From: Isoetes engelmannii | Taxonomy: Eukaryota; Streptophyta; Lycopodiopsida; Isoetales; Isoetaceae | Direction of reading: 5' to 3' | DNA length: 24,238 nucleotides | NCBI GenBank assembly: GCA_011763485.2 | Contig: JAANSK020224415.1 | Span: 1-24,238, forward strand | Part shown: positions 8,701 through 17,813 of the stretch, in pieces | Layout of the letters: each line of letters starts with the position of its first letter | Position numbering within the stretch: position 1 is the first letter of the stretch | Program-made: the position numbers and the translations under genes | Notes under the pieces: generated by a model | The model's database searches: none | Told to the model about the DNA's origin: nothing | The model's input: the letters and a program-made list of their open reading frames with translations, nothing else

Positions 8701-11623
8701 CGCTTTGTTTGGCTTATAGAGACCTTGACCCTCATCTTTATGAATCTTGGAATGAAAAATTCATTCAAGCTAAGTCTGCTCTGCGAGATCGTGAAAAGAA
8801 GCTTGATGAGGTTAATAAAAATCTAGGTGAATTTCCTGGGAAATTTGTGTTCAAAAAAATTAACATTGATAGCATAAATCATGCTTAGGTTTCTGAGCTC
8901 ATTGAGAAGGACCTTATTCTTATTGGATGCACTGCTATCGAGGACAAGTTGCAAGATGGTGTTCCGCGCTGCATAGAAACACTTGCCAAAGCTGGAATCA
9001 AAATTTGGGTCCTTACAGGGGATAAGATGGAAACTGCTATAAACATTGCATATGGTATCTTATCCTTCTCCCTACAATATGAAACTCTATTTGTTTGGAA
9101 TGAGTGAAGATTTGCCTTTACAGCTTGCAGTTTAATCAGCAATGAAATGAAACAGTTTATCATCAGCTCAGATACAAAGGCAATCAGGGACATCGAGGAT
9201 AGGGTGAGTAGAATTTTGACATTTCTTCCCACATGTTACAATCAATAAATGCTTCTATGTTCTGTTTTCTTCAGGGGGATCCTGTTCAAACTGCTGAGGC
9301 TATTGAGAGTTTGGTGAGAGAACAATTGTCAGCATCCCTTTCTCAGGCCATGGAAAAGACAGGGTTGGAACTTTCTTTGATTATTGATGGAAGATGCTTA
9401 ATGTTTGCATTGGATCCTCAACTACGGGGCACGCTTTTGCGCTTGTCTATGATGTGTAAAGCTGTCGTTTGCTGTAGGGTCTCTCCACTGCAGAAGGCAC
9501 AGGTATTAGGGAAAGCTATTGTGACCACAATGGAGAACTTCTTTCACTTCTCCTATAAATTGTAGTATTGAGACTTCTTTAAGTGCTATAGCTTAATGCG
9601 AGCATGCTGATGCAGGTAACTAGTCTGATAAAGGATGGTGCAAAGAAAATAACACTGAGCATTGGAGATGGTGCGAATGATGTGAGTATGATACAGGCTG
9701 CTCATATTGGCGTTGGCATCAGTGGTCAAGAAGGCATGCAAGCAGTAATGGCCAGTGACTTTGCCATTGCTCAGTTCCGTTTCTTGACTGATTTGTTGTT
9801 AGTTCATGGTCGATGGTCTTATATTAGGATAACAAAGGTGCTCTCTTTACTTTACAACCTTTTTTTGAGTTTAAATATAACGTTCTAACGTGCTCCGATG
9901 GTGGTTTGCAGGTCGTGAGTTATTTCTTTTATAAGAATTTGACATTTAGTTTAACGCAATTTTGGTTCAATTGTTATACGGGATTTTCGGGCCAAAGATT
10001 TTATGATGATTGGTTCCAGTCTTTATTTAATGTGGTTTTTACGGCGCTGCCAGTTATTGCTGTTGGGGTTTTTGACAAGGTAATTATTCATATTTAGTGT
10101 TATATATATGGAATTGGAGGAATATAATCAGGTTGATAGTACGTGTCCGTGCATGGACGAATGCCGGCTTTGGCAATTATTGGTCATGAATTGTAATAGG
10201 TTAGGCAGTATTAAGTATGTGAAGTCGAGAATGGTTTCATGGTGAGCCCTCATGTGGCAACCAAACAAAGTTTCCTAAATGCCAACATTTGGGCTGGCTT
10301 CTTGAAGCATTCAATATCTCATATAAATGCCAGGGTTGCACACAGAATTGCTGCATATTAACAGGAAAAGAGTACTAAATTTGCGAGGAAATTACAATTG
10401 TCGAGGATAAAAGGGCTTTTTGTGGTGAGCATGGCCATTTGCCGACATAGCTATTAAATGACAACAGCTGTCAATGATTTTTCTCTGGCATATCTATTTT
10501 ATCCCATACCGCTCACTTGATGAATTTCTGCTATGAATCTGAAAAGTAGTCATGGAAAACAAACTATGTTTGTGGCCGACCCTTAGATTAATGCTAATCA
10601 ATGTCATGTGGTTTTTTGGTTGTCTCATCCAACTCGTGTTGGACGCTAAATGAATTACACTTGGTTCTTTGCAGGATGTCAGTGCAAGGAGCTCAAGACA
10701 GTTTCCTCAGCTATATAAAGCTGGGATAGCTAATTTATACTTTACAAAGCGTGTGCTTGCTAGTTGGTTCATTTCTGCCGTATATCAGTCAATTATATTT
10801 TTCTATTTTCCTACTTCTGCTGGAAGGGATGGGCAGAATGGTTCTGGTAGGATACTTGGTCTTTGGGATATGGGGACTATGGCTTTCACTTGCGTTGTAA
10901 TTACTGTCAATGTAAGACTCATTATGGCATGCGCATATATAACATCTTGGCATCATGCTAGTGTGGCTTTCAGTATTCTTTCCTGGATTGTGTTTATACT
11001 CATCTACTCTGGCATTCGGACAAATTGGGTCAGCCAGGTGAGTGCATGCCTAGTCCAAGAGAAGTTTCATGGCTGCTGGCATAATACCTTCGTCTGACTT
11101 GGTTGCTTTTCTGCAGCAAAATATTGAAGGGGTAATTTATGTGCTCCTTCAGACGTGGTATTTTTGGTTTACAATCATATTAATACCCATAGTGGCCCTT
11201 GCAGGCGACTTCCTTTATCAAGGGTAAGGTTTTGACTGTCTAGAGATAGCTTTGCATCAACATGACATGCTTCTGTCTTGCTACAGAGTCAGGCGTTGGT
11301 TTTTTCCATACGACTATGAAATTATTCAAGAAATGGAAAAGTGTCAGCCTCATCCTCTACATCCAGATGCTGATTTGCTGCTGGTAGAAGAAGAACCAAT
11401 GCTAACAGTGGAGGAGGAGCGGACAATAGCCATGGCTCAGTTGCCTCGCGAACGGTCGAAGCATACTGGTTTCTCATTTGATTCTCCTGGATTTGATTCA
11501 TTCTTTGCACTACAGCAGGGAGTTGTGACACCACATCGTGCCTGGGATGTGGCTCGACGCGCAAGCATGCAACCCCGTAGGGATTCCAGGGAATCATCCT
11601 ACCATAACAAGCATTTGGCTTAA
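2718..11623 (+). CDS. ALA3: Phospholipid-transporting P4-ATPase (flippase), ALA3-like, 27 exons
   Basis: P4-ATPases use ATP to move phospholipids from the lumenal to the cytosolic leaflet; plant ALA3 works in the Golgi and secretory pathway with an ALIS (Cdc50-type) partner. Exons: 2718-2891, 3460-3525, 3760-3821, 5228-5309, 5411-5521, 5591-5668, 5744-5840, 5904-6010, 6101-6166, 6698-6819, 6969-7053, 7123-7200, 7284-7400, 7480-7629, 7758-7862, 7958-8100, 8289-8390, 8464-8527, 8598-8810, 8889-9054, 9124-9203, 9275-9502, 9616-9837, 9912-10079, 10675-11037, 11117-11223, 11287-11623. They join in frame to 1230 residues, close to Arabidopsis ALA3 (about 1213). Visible motifs: DGET at 196-199 (A domain), PISL at 368-371 (TM4), DKTGT with the phosphorylated Asp at 422, KGAD at 603-606, TGD at 717-719, GDGAND at 849-854, a C-terminal RRWFFPYDY near 1121-1129, and GFSF at 1180-1183 like the family's GYAFS motif. 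ATG 2718 is the first in-frame ATG after a stop. Similarity throughout follows ALA3, not ALA1, ALA2 or ALA4-12. It looks intact and functional. Intron 17 is GC-AG and exon 14 has a weak donor. Confidence 0.95.
3465..3693 (+). repeat. Tandem duplication of ALA3 exon 2 and its donor side (116-bp period)
   Basis: Copy 1 (3465-3578) contains all but the first five bases of exon 2 plus the start of intron 2. Copy 2 (3581-3693) repeats it with about five substitutions and one single-base indel, roughly 95% identity. The exon part of copy 2 (about 3583-3641) stays open in the ALA3 frame, with a Thr to Met change, and keeps the donor CAG|GTAAAG. The 5' junction of the duplication fell inside the exon, so the AG acceptor used by copy 1 (CTTGGCAG before 3460) is missing from copy 2. 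Copy 2 is therefore probably a dead exon inside intron 2. Confidence 0.9.
8391..8463 (+). other. GC-AG intron (ALA3 intron 17, 73 nt)
   Basis: The flanking exons read ...VLEFN then STRKRQSV in every ALA3-type protein I know. They join in frame only if the intron starts with GC at 8391 (AACAG|GCATGT) and ends at TTACCAG 8463. There is no GT at that spot. GC-AG introns are a known minority class, about one per cent of plant introns, spliced by the major spliceosome. The next downstream GT would break the reading frame. Confidence 0.85.
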
Positions 11624-12330
11624 TGACCGAGGGTTGACAATACTTTCCAATCTAATTTTTTGCGGCCATGATGTCTGCTGTTGTATCAAAAAAGCCATGT
11701 CCTGCACACATAACAACCCCTTGTTCATAGGGGTGTATAGTCTTAGGTGTACAGAAGTAGTTAAAACATTGAGGTCCTGTTGTAAATTTTTTGGCGTTCC
11801 TTGGAATCTTTACAGCTAATCAAACGTAGTTTAGTGCACTACTGTGCTCGGGCAAGTTGTTCCAAGATGTGGAAAATAAAATAGGAGCCTCTATATTGTG
11901 TTTTGTTAGAGGGGTGTAGATTGCATAACCAGGAGTGGGAACTGCAAGGGTGGCTGACTATTGTAGCAGTTTTGCTTGTTTTCTCTATGATCCAATTTCT
12001 GACATTGTATTAACCTTCTTCATGGTTAGATCGATCAACTTTTCTGGTGATCACATGGTGTAACGATGTAGTTTGCTAAGTATGGTGCATTAGTGCATGC
12101 TCTTTGTATGTATAGAGTGCCGTTAGTATAGATAGAGTATCAAGAACATCTAGGAGTTGAGTGTTAAAGGCGTTTAAGCCTCGAGATCTCAAACTAGGAA
12201 CAGTCAGCCAGTTACTAAAGTGTATAGTTTTGTCCCACACAATCTTAGGGATATATTTGTTAGACTATCTGGTTGTTTTATGTTAACTATTAGCAGCTTG
12301 TACACGCTATGGAGTCATCTGGGCGGTTGG
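11624..12330 (+). terminator. 3' flank and probable polyadenylation region of the ALA3-like gene
   Basis: No coding sequence was recognised here. A consensus AATAAA lies at 11875-11880, about 250 bases past the TAA stop, and is the best polyadenylation candidate. T-rich stretches at 11780-11800 and 11960-12010 fit plant far-upstream or cleavage-zone composition. The message end is inferred only. The remaining sequence to 12330 is A/T-rich without repeats that I could spot. Confidence 0.45.
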
Positions 12331-12352
12331 ATTGAAAGGCCAGATGTATTGC

Positions 12353-12423
12353 CTTGGATGCAAAAGGCTAGATGTAGGGACTTGGATGCAAAAGGCTAGA
12401 TGTAGGGCCTTGGATGCGAAAAC
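12353..12423. repeat. 28-bp minisatellite, about 2.5 units
   Basis: Two units that match at all but the last base lie at 12353-12380 and 12381-12408. Each starts CTTGGATGCAAAAGGCTAG and ends GATGTAGGGA or GATGTAGGGC. A partial third unit (CTTGGATGCGAAAAC) follows. A diverged half unit (GGCCAGATGTATTGC) precedes them. The array lies just before the retroelement remnant and has no evident function. Confidence 0.9.
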
Positions 12424-12599
12424 AGGAAATAGAACTGACAACGGGCTTCTGAAAAAGTCACGATTCGGAAAAGGGAGAATACACAATTGCGATACGTCGT
12501 TGGAGATGAAGATTGGAGCAGATATTGATTAGCAGGACTTGGTTGCTGGGAAATTCCCTGGTAGGTATTAGAGCTAGCACATAGCAACCTATTTGACAC

Positions 12600-13980
12600 G
12601 GGGGGTGCATATTCACACGAGGCAGCTGCGGGCAATCCTGGATCGTATGGCCCTTCTGGTCACAATGGAAACACAAACACGTAATACCACTTGAGACTCA
12701 GAAAGTAGAGGCTTGGACAACCACAACATTTGTGCTCTGAATGGGGAAGCTAGATCCAAATGACACTGGCCAAGGTGTGTTGCACTCTATTGTTGAATGG
12801 TTGGTCATATTGCATTTCTTACAATAGCGGGGACCTATTAAGGCATTGCACTCATTCACATGATGGCTGGCCACGTTGCAGTGGGTACACCAGATATTGC
12901 AGTGGGTACACCAGATATGATTGCGGGAAGGAGCAGAATGGACTGGCTGTGGAGGTATGGCTGAGTAGGTTGTGAAAGTGAAGTGTCCGCAGCAGGCGTG
13001 CGGGAAGCAATATTGACAGATCTATTGGCAGCTTTAATAGCATCTTTTAGAGTTTTAGGGTCTTGAAGCTCTGTATGAACTCGAATTTGAGGACTGAGGC
13101 CTTGCAAGAACCAAGCAAGCAGTTGGCTGTTGGATGGAGTCTCCACTAGTTTAGTAACCAATAACTGAATCCGATCTGCAAACTCTCTTGGCGATTCAGA
13201 TGACTTCTGCTGTTGCCGAGCCAACTGAGTGAGCAACTGTGAATCACCTTCAGTGCAGCTGTAATGCGTGAGAAAGGCCTGGCGCATGAGCGTCCAGTCT
13301 TCGTTCCACGATTTCTTGTTGGCCAGGAGCCATTCCTTTGGTTGTCCTTGCAATGTAGTACTGAACAGATGAAACTCGAGAAGTGGATTTTAATGACCGT
13401 TCAATACAGCTAATGAGTCAAACTCTCCCAAGTGCGCTGCAACACTTTGCTCCGTAGATGGCTGCTGCAACCTGAGGCGTCGCAGTGGATGGTGTAAAGG
13501 GAATGAAAGCAGGGATTGTAGGTGCTGGAGGAACTACAGATGTGGCATAACAAAATGGAGGTATGGCAGAATGAATTGGTGGCTGGGAAAAAGGATTGCT
13601 AGATTGTGGTTGTGGAGTTGAAGGTTGTGGATAGGTGTGGATCGGGACGTAATTGTGAGGGGGAATAGAATGAGTAGATATGGGTGGAACGGAGATAGGA
13701 TTGGTAGCTTGTGCGTAATGAACAGGCTCATGTGTTGGAACAGGTTGTGGCACAGGAACAGAGGCTTCTAGAAGAGAGATAGCTGATGGGGGCAAAGAAA
13801 AAGGATCCAAGAAGCACGGTTTCGCTGGATCGCCTAAAAAATGGAACCACTCGGGGGATGTAGCTGGAGAGTTCTTGGGAGTAGGTTTTGGGGGTATGAA
13901 GGCATGAACAGGATTAGGATCAGGACGGTGTATTGGGGAAGAAGGCATAGTGTGAAATTTGACAGATTCAGCAGCTGCAT
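12600..13980 (-). mobile_element. LTR-retroelement gag remnant (broken fossil)
   Basis: On the minus strand this stretch shows, in order, a proline-rich N-terminal region (about 13948-13420), a retrotransposon gag domain (about 13353-12950, with wording such as WNEDWTLMRQAFLTHY and QGLSPQIRVH), and a CCHC zinc knuckle of the nucleocapsid type near 12676-12635. The order is that of plant LTR-retroelement gag, probably Ty3/gypsy rather than copia. The coding region is broken, with at least about three interruptions by eye. No protease, reverse transcriptase or integrase was seen on either side, and I could not find a matching LTR pair. It is an old, incomplete relic in the spacer between the two host genes. 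Confidence 0.75.
12876..12917. repeat. 21-bp direct repeat, two perfect units
   Basis: The 21-base unit starting TTGCAGTGGGTACACC and ending AGATA occurs at 12876-12896 and again at 12897-12917. It lies within the gag remnant between the gag domain and the zinc knuckle. The length is a multiple of three, so it is a local seven-codon duplication. The two units are identical, so the duplication looks younger than the element, or has been kept alike by replication slippage. Confidence 0.9.
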
Positions 13981-14609
13981 TCTGTCACTCCAACGATGTA
14001 AATATCTCTCCATTCAAGCTGATGCTTGTTGCAAAACTTGATCTCTTGTAAATTTTTGATAACTCATACAAGAAATAGAAAACTGATGGGCCAAGTAACG
14101 TCGAAGACATTGAGAATTGTTTTGGTGGGGGCAGTGAAAGCCTTGAGGAAGAAGGAATACGGAATCAAGAAGATGGGAGAATATCAGTGGGAAAAAAACA
14201 GATTGCAAAGAGCAATGGAGTTAACAAAGACAGAGAAAATTTAGAGCAGAAAAGAACTTCCCGGCATACGGCGCCCGTGTTAAGTGCCATGTTTCGGGCA
14301 GATGGGCCTTTCGCAGATTCACTAGTTTCAGTGATCTTTAATGCTCCAGGTATCTGCCTACTGAGTGTCACGCGGGATTTAGTACATATGAACGAAAATG
14401 TTGCAAAGGAAGCACATGGATTCAGGAAACACTTATGAAACTTTGCACATCAAATAAAATTTGTGGACTTAAGAACTTTGAACAATCAATAACTCATAAA
14501 CACTTCAGCAAATCTCAAAGGTAATCAAGTTCATAAAACTCCGAATGGAGATCCCTGATGCAGATAACTAAATTCAGATGTCAAGGACAGTGACCTCTCA
14601 TGGCCTGTG

Positions 14610-14752
14610 GTCGTGGCCCCGCTCGTGCTGCTGGCCATGTGCAAAATCAGGCCCGGCACAAAATCGGGAGTAGCTCCAGATCGTTGTGTCGTGCCGCTTT
14701 CCGTGCCCCGAGTCGTGCCAATCTGCGTGTCGTGCCCAAAATCGTGCAACCC
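14610..14752. repeat. Cluster of CGTGCC motifs in GC-rich sequence
   Basis: Within about 140 bp the motif CGTGCC or a near form recurs at irregular spacing, with phrases such as GTCGTGCCGC, TCCGTGCCCC, GTCGTGCCAA and GTCGTGCCCA, together with the complement GGCCCGGCAC at about 14650. The block is much richer in G+C than its surroundings. It does not form a clean tandem array and no reading frame stands out. It might be part of a regulatory or terminal region of a retroelement, but nothing here proves it. Confidence 0.4.
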
Positions 14753-14989
14753 TTTATAACATCGTGTTTGGCTGCCGTTGGCATGCCCGCTCCCTTCATC
14801 TGTCTGATGATGACCTAGAGGAGCTTGGGCTTTTGTATAACATTAACTGGGAGTCAATGTTAACAACTATGAGACTATTGATGGTTAGAGATTATGTGAT
14901 GGTATGGAGCGCTATGGTTAGGCACAACTAACACAAAACCTAGTTCTTTTGAGCTATTTGATTTTAATACAAGTGTGTAGAGATGCTGG

Positions 14990-15045
14990 TCATAGTTTAT
15001 GAGATCCCAACATTCATGATTGTGATCACAGTTTATGAGATCCCA
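14990..15045. repeat. 35-bp-period direct repeat, two units
   Basis: The sequence TCATAGTTTATGAGATCCCA at 14990 recurs as TCACAGTTTATGAGATCCCA at 15025, one substitution apart, giving a period of 35 bp. It is followed by a partly palindromic stretch, GACTTGACTCCTAAGACTTG. It lies in gene-free DNA and no function is suggested. Confidence 0.8.
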
Positions 15046-15060
15046 AGACTTGACTCCTAA

Positions 15061-16700
15061 GACTTGAGTCATAACAAAGTCATATAGGGTTTTGCAATGG
15101 TGGATCCATATTTGACCATATACAATGTGTGTTCGAATTCTTTCTCTTAGAACATGTTTTCACGTCACATTCTGGAGATTGCAACTTTCCTATTGCAACT
15201 TGCATGCACTTTACTTAAAATAATATGCCAGTTTAGGAAATTACAAATGGTTTGTTTCAACTATAAACTTGAGGCTCTGTTGGTGTTGTATACTAGACTC
15301 TTATCGCTTAAGGGGTACAATAAAGCAATTTAAAAGCTATTATGCGTCTTAAAAGTTGGATAAGGAGAGTCTTAAATATTTTATCACATAAAATGTGCAA
15401 CTCAAAATACCAACAAAACATGTCTTTCGCATTGAAAATAATGAAAGCAACCTAGAGCTTAGTAATGATCAATGATTTAGCTGTCAATACATTAAAACAA
15501 CGCCTTTGGATTGTCATAGAAAAAAATCCTTACAACTACCATGCATTAGAAGAAGCATTGGGCTTCTCTTTCAAATATCACTTGCAAGTCTTTGCTTTCG
15601 CCATTCCTTTGTTGGCAGAGTAGTTAATCTGCGAGCACCAACAACTTGCACATAAAGACTTGTGTCTCCCTTGTGTCTATAAAATGCAAAGCTGCATGCA
15701 AATCTTAAAGTTACGTATACAATAAAATCTCAAATAAGGACTCACTATAAAAGTCCAAAGGCATGTAGACAAACAGTGCAACAGTATTCCCCAATCCATA
15801 GCACCCAACAATGTTAAGATCCATTTAGTAAATGTTAAATTAGCTTCGTTACACTATTAGGTTCACAACCAAACATGTTAACAGTAACTAGTACAATGGG
15901 GTGCCTTGAGGTGACGACAAAATGAAACGAACAGTATGTTCCCAAGGGGCAACCCCTTGATCCATCACCATCTGGTTTAGTCCTTTCCTATTTCTACAAG
16001 ACGCTTGTTCACCGACGTATGGCCTGATCAATAATAATGCAAAGGAAGACACATGGGAGCAACATAACATGGCAAAAAATATAAGCCAATAGCTAAGAAG
16101 GATGAAGAAAATTTAGGGCCCTAATTAATTTGTGTTTATGGTTAGGATTGAAGGACCTAGATGCATTTGTGCTTCTTGTTAAAATATAAACAAGTTGAGG
16201 ACAACATTTGTTAGCGCGGAAGGGGGGAAGGGGGGGGAGGCAAAAGAGAGAGATTGATGATGTGGAATTTTTAAAGATAGATAGATAGATCAGCATTTAC
16301 GTCCACAGTGACCACCAAGAGCCATGGAATGGATGAACAAGGGCACTATGCCTAAATCAAACTAGAGGACCAGTAAAACAATAGGCATATAGCCCGAATA
16401 ATCACAATAAAAACTATAGAAACGAGGGAATGACAAGGCTACATATAACCACATAACTTGTTCAGGGATCAGAAGGCCAATGATATCTGCTTTACCTCCT
16501 CGATATAATGGCAAAAAAACAAACAAAACAGGCCTTGACTTCAAAGTATGCAAGGTCGACCATATATAGAGCCTAAAGAATCCAAATCTTAGAGTAGATT
16601 CTCATGGCTATAGGGTTTTTTTAATCGAAGAGCGTCATTCTATTCATCATCAAATGATAGTACATTCTACATCACATTCTATATATCACATGGAATCCAA
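15061..16700. other. Gene-free A/T-rich spacer
   Basis: Both strands hold only short open frames that do not resemble known proteins. The notable simple sequences are a G-rich run at about 16218-16240 and a short GATA microsatellite at 16276-16290. No RNA gene, transposon domain or terminal repeat was recognised. Confidence 0.5.
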
Positions 16701-16711
16701 TCCACTACCTA

Positions 16712-16957
16712 GGCGCGATATGCTAGGAGCTGCTTTGCATGTGATGATCTAGTACATATGGCAGGTTTAAGGTCTCTACCACATGACTAGTTGGCGCGTT
16801 GCGTGTAATTATCTAGTATATATGACAGGTTTAAGGTCTCTACTATAGAAACGGTTGGCGCGATATGCTAGGAGCTGCTTTGCATGTGTCCGATATGCTA
16901 GGAGCTACTTTGAATGTGTCTATCTAGTATATATGGCAGATTTAAGGTCCATACCCG
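16712..16957. repeat. Minisatellite with nested duplication
   Basis: Three diverged units each begin GGCGCG, at 16712, 16793 and 16857, and each carries a core close to ATCTAGTATATATGGCAGGT followed by TTAAGGTC. The units are about 81, 64 and 100 bp long. The middle unit lacks the GATATGCTAGGAGCTGCTTT part. The third holds that part twice as a 30-bp tandem duplication, at 16861-16890 and 16891-16920, differing at two positions. This is a clear case of stepwise growth and loss of sub-units. Confidence 0.9.
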
Positions 16958-17099
16958 CCATGGCTATAGAGTTTTCTAAACCCGAGAGTCTAGATTTCTC
17001 AAATGGTATCATGGAAGCTCAAGTTTGTCCATTTCATAGGTTTCAATGAACCAACCGAATGCACCAACCTTGAGTGTAGTCACTACACTGTAGTGTGTT

Positions 17100-17813
17100 T
17101 TCCCTAATTTCTCGATATACCTTGCTTATATCTAGGGTGCTTCCCCATGAAATTGTCGATCTGAAAATAGATTGCCAGGTCCTGAGGGCGGTTTCCTATG
17201 GGCATAAAATCTCCAGGTTTTTTTGGAGGTCAGAGAAAAACGTCCGGTGTTCCCATGAACGCTCGATCTGGGGTGATTCAATGGGAACTGAAATTTAAGA
17301 ATCGTGTTGCCATTTCTGAACGTCCATGTCCAGACCTGGATTTGCCTTTTTGTGGGACAAATTTTGTCTTTTGTGTGCATATGCTTCTTCTTTTGCTGTC
17401 GATTCCGTTCCAAAAAGCCAAAAAGCAGCAATCAGTTTAGATGTTCATGGAACGATGCTTGTTTGGCGTTGAGGTCGACCTTCGTCTAATCTCAAGAGAA
17501 CCAGGAGATTTTGGACTCATGGGAAACCGTCCTGGGTGTTTAAAAAAATGTCCTTTAGATCCAGGTGAGAAACCTGAGTTCTGCAAGTTGATTTCATGGG
17601 GTTTCATGGAATCGAACCTAACCAAGTGAGACAACAACCCCAAACCTTAACCAAGTTCTGCAAGTTGAGTCACCCATAGGCTTCTCAAGAAAACCTTGAA
17701 GTTGGAGGCCCATGGGAAAGCACCCTTAGGACCCTTATTTTATAGGTTGTATAATCACGGTCCCGTGATCACCACGCTGAAATGTGGCTGGGCTGGAGAG
17801 TACCGTATTAGCC
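17100..17813 (+). promoter_or_regulatory. Upstream region of the ClpR4 gene
   Basis: No protein family was recognised in this stretch. A TATA-like TTATTTTATA lies at 17735-17744, about 70 bp before the start codon, which would give a leader of roughly 40 nt. Between it and the ATG lies a perfect palindrome, ATCACGG-TC-CCGTGAT (17754-17769). A diverged direct repeat, AGTTCTGCAAGTTGA, occurs at about 17576 and again at 17654. The promoter call rests on position and the TATA-like box only. Confidence 0.45.
17754..17769. promoter_or_regulatory. 16-bp perfect palindrome before ClpR4
   Basis: Two 7-base arms, ATCACGG and CCGTGAT, flank a TC spacer. The site lies 44 bp before the ClpR4 ATG and just downstream of the TATA-like box, so it is either a leader element or a binding site for a dimeric factor. 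Its half-sites share CACGG/CCGTG with G-box-like elements but are not a canonical CACGTG. It could also be chance. Confidence 0.35.

Noticed and set aside
12561-12577. Plus-strand GGTAGGTATTAGAGC, resembling the TGGTATCAGAGC primer-binding site of plant LTR elements
   Set aside because: Its orientation is opposite to the gag remnant, it has mismatches, and no LTR end precedes it.
16218-16290. G-rich run and GATA microsatellite
   Set aside because: Ordinary simple sequence. The G-run could in theory form a quadruplex, but there is no gene nearby to make that meaningful.
17132-17643. Short frames on both strands upstream of ClpR4
   Set aside because: No family resemblance, no splice links to ClpR4, and similar frames occur on both strands. 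Treated as promoter-side spacer.
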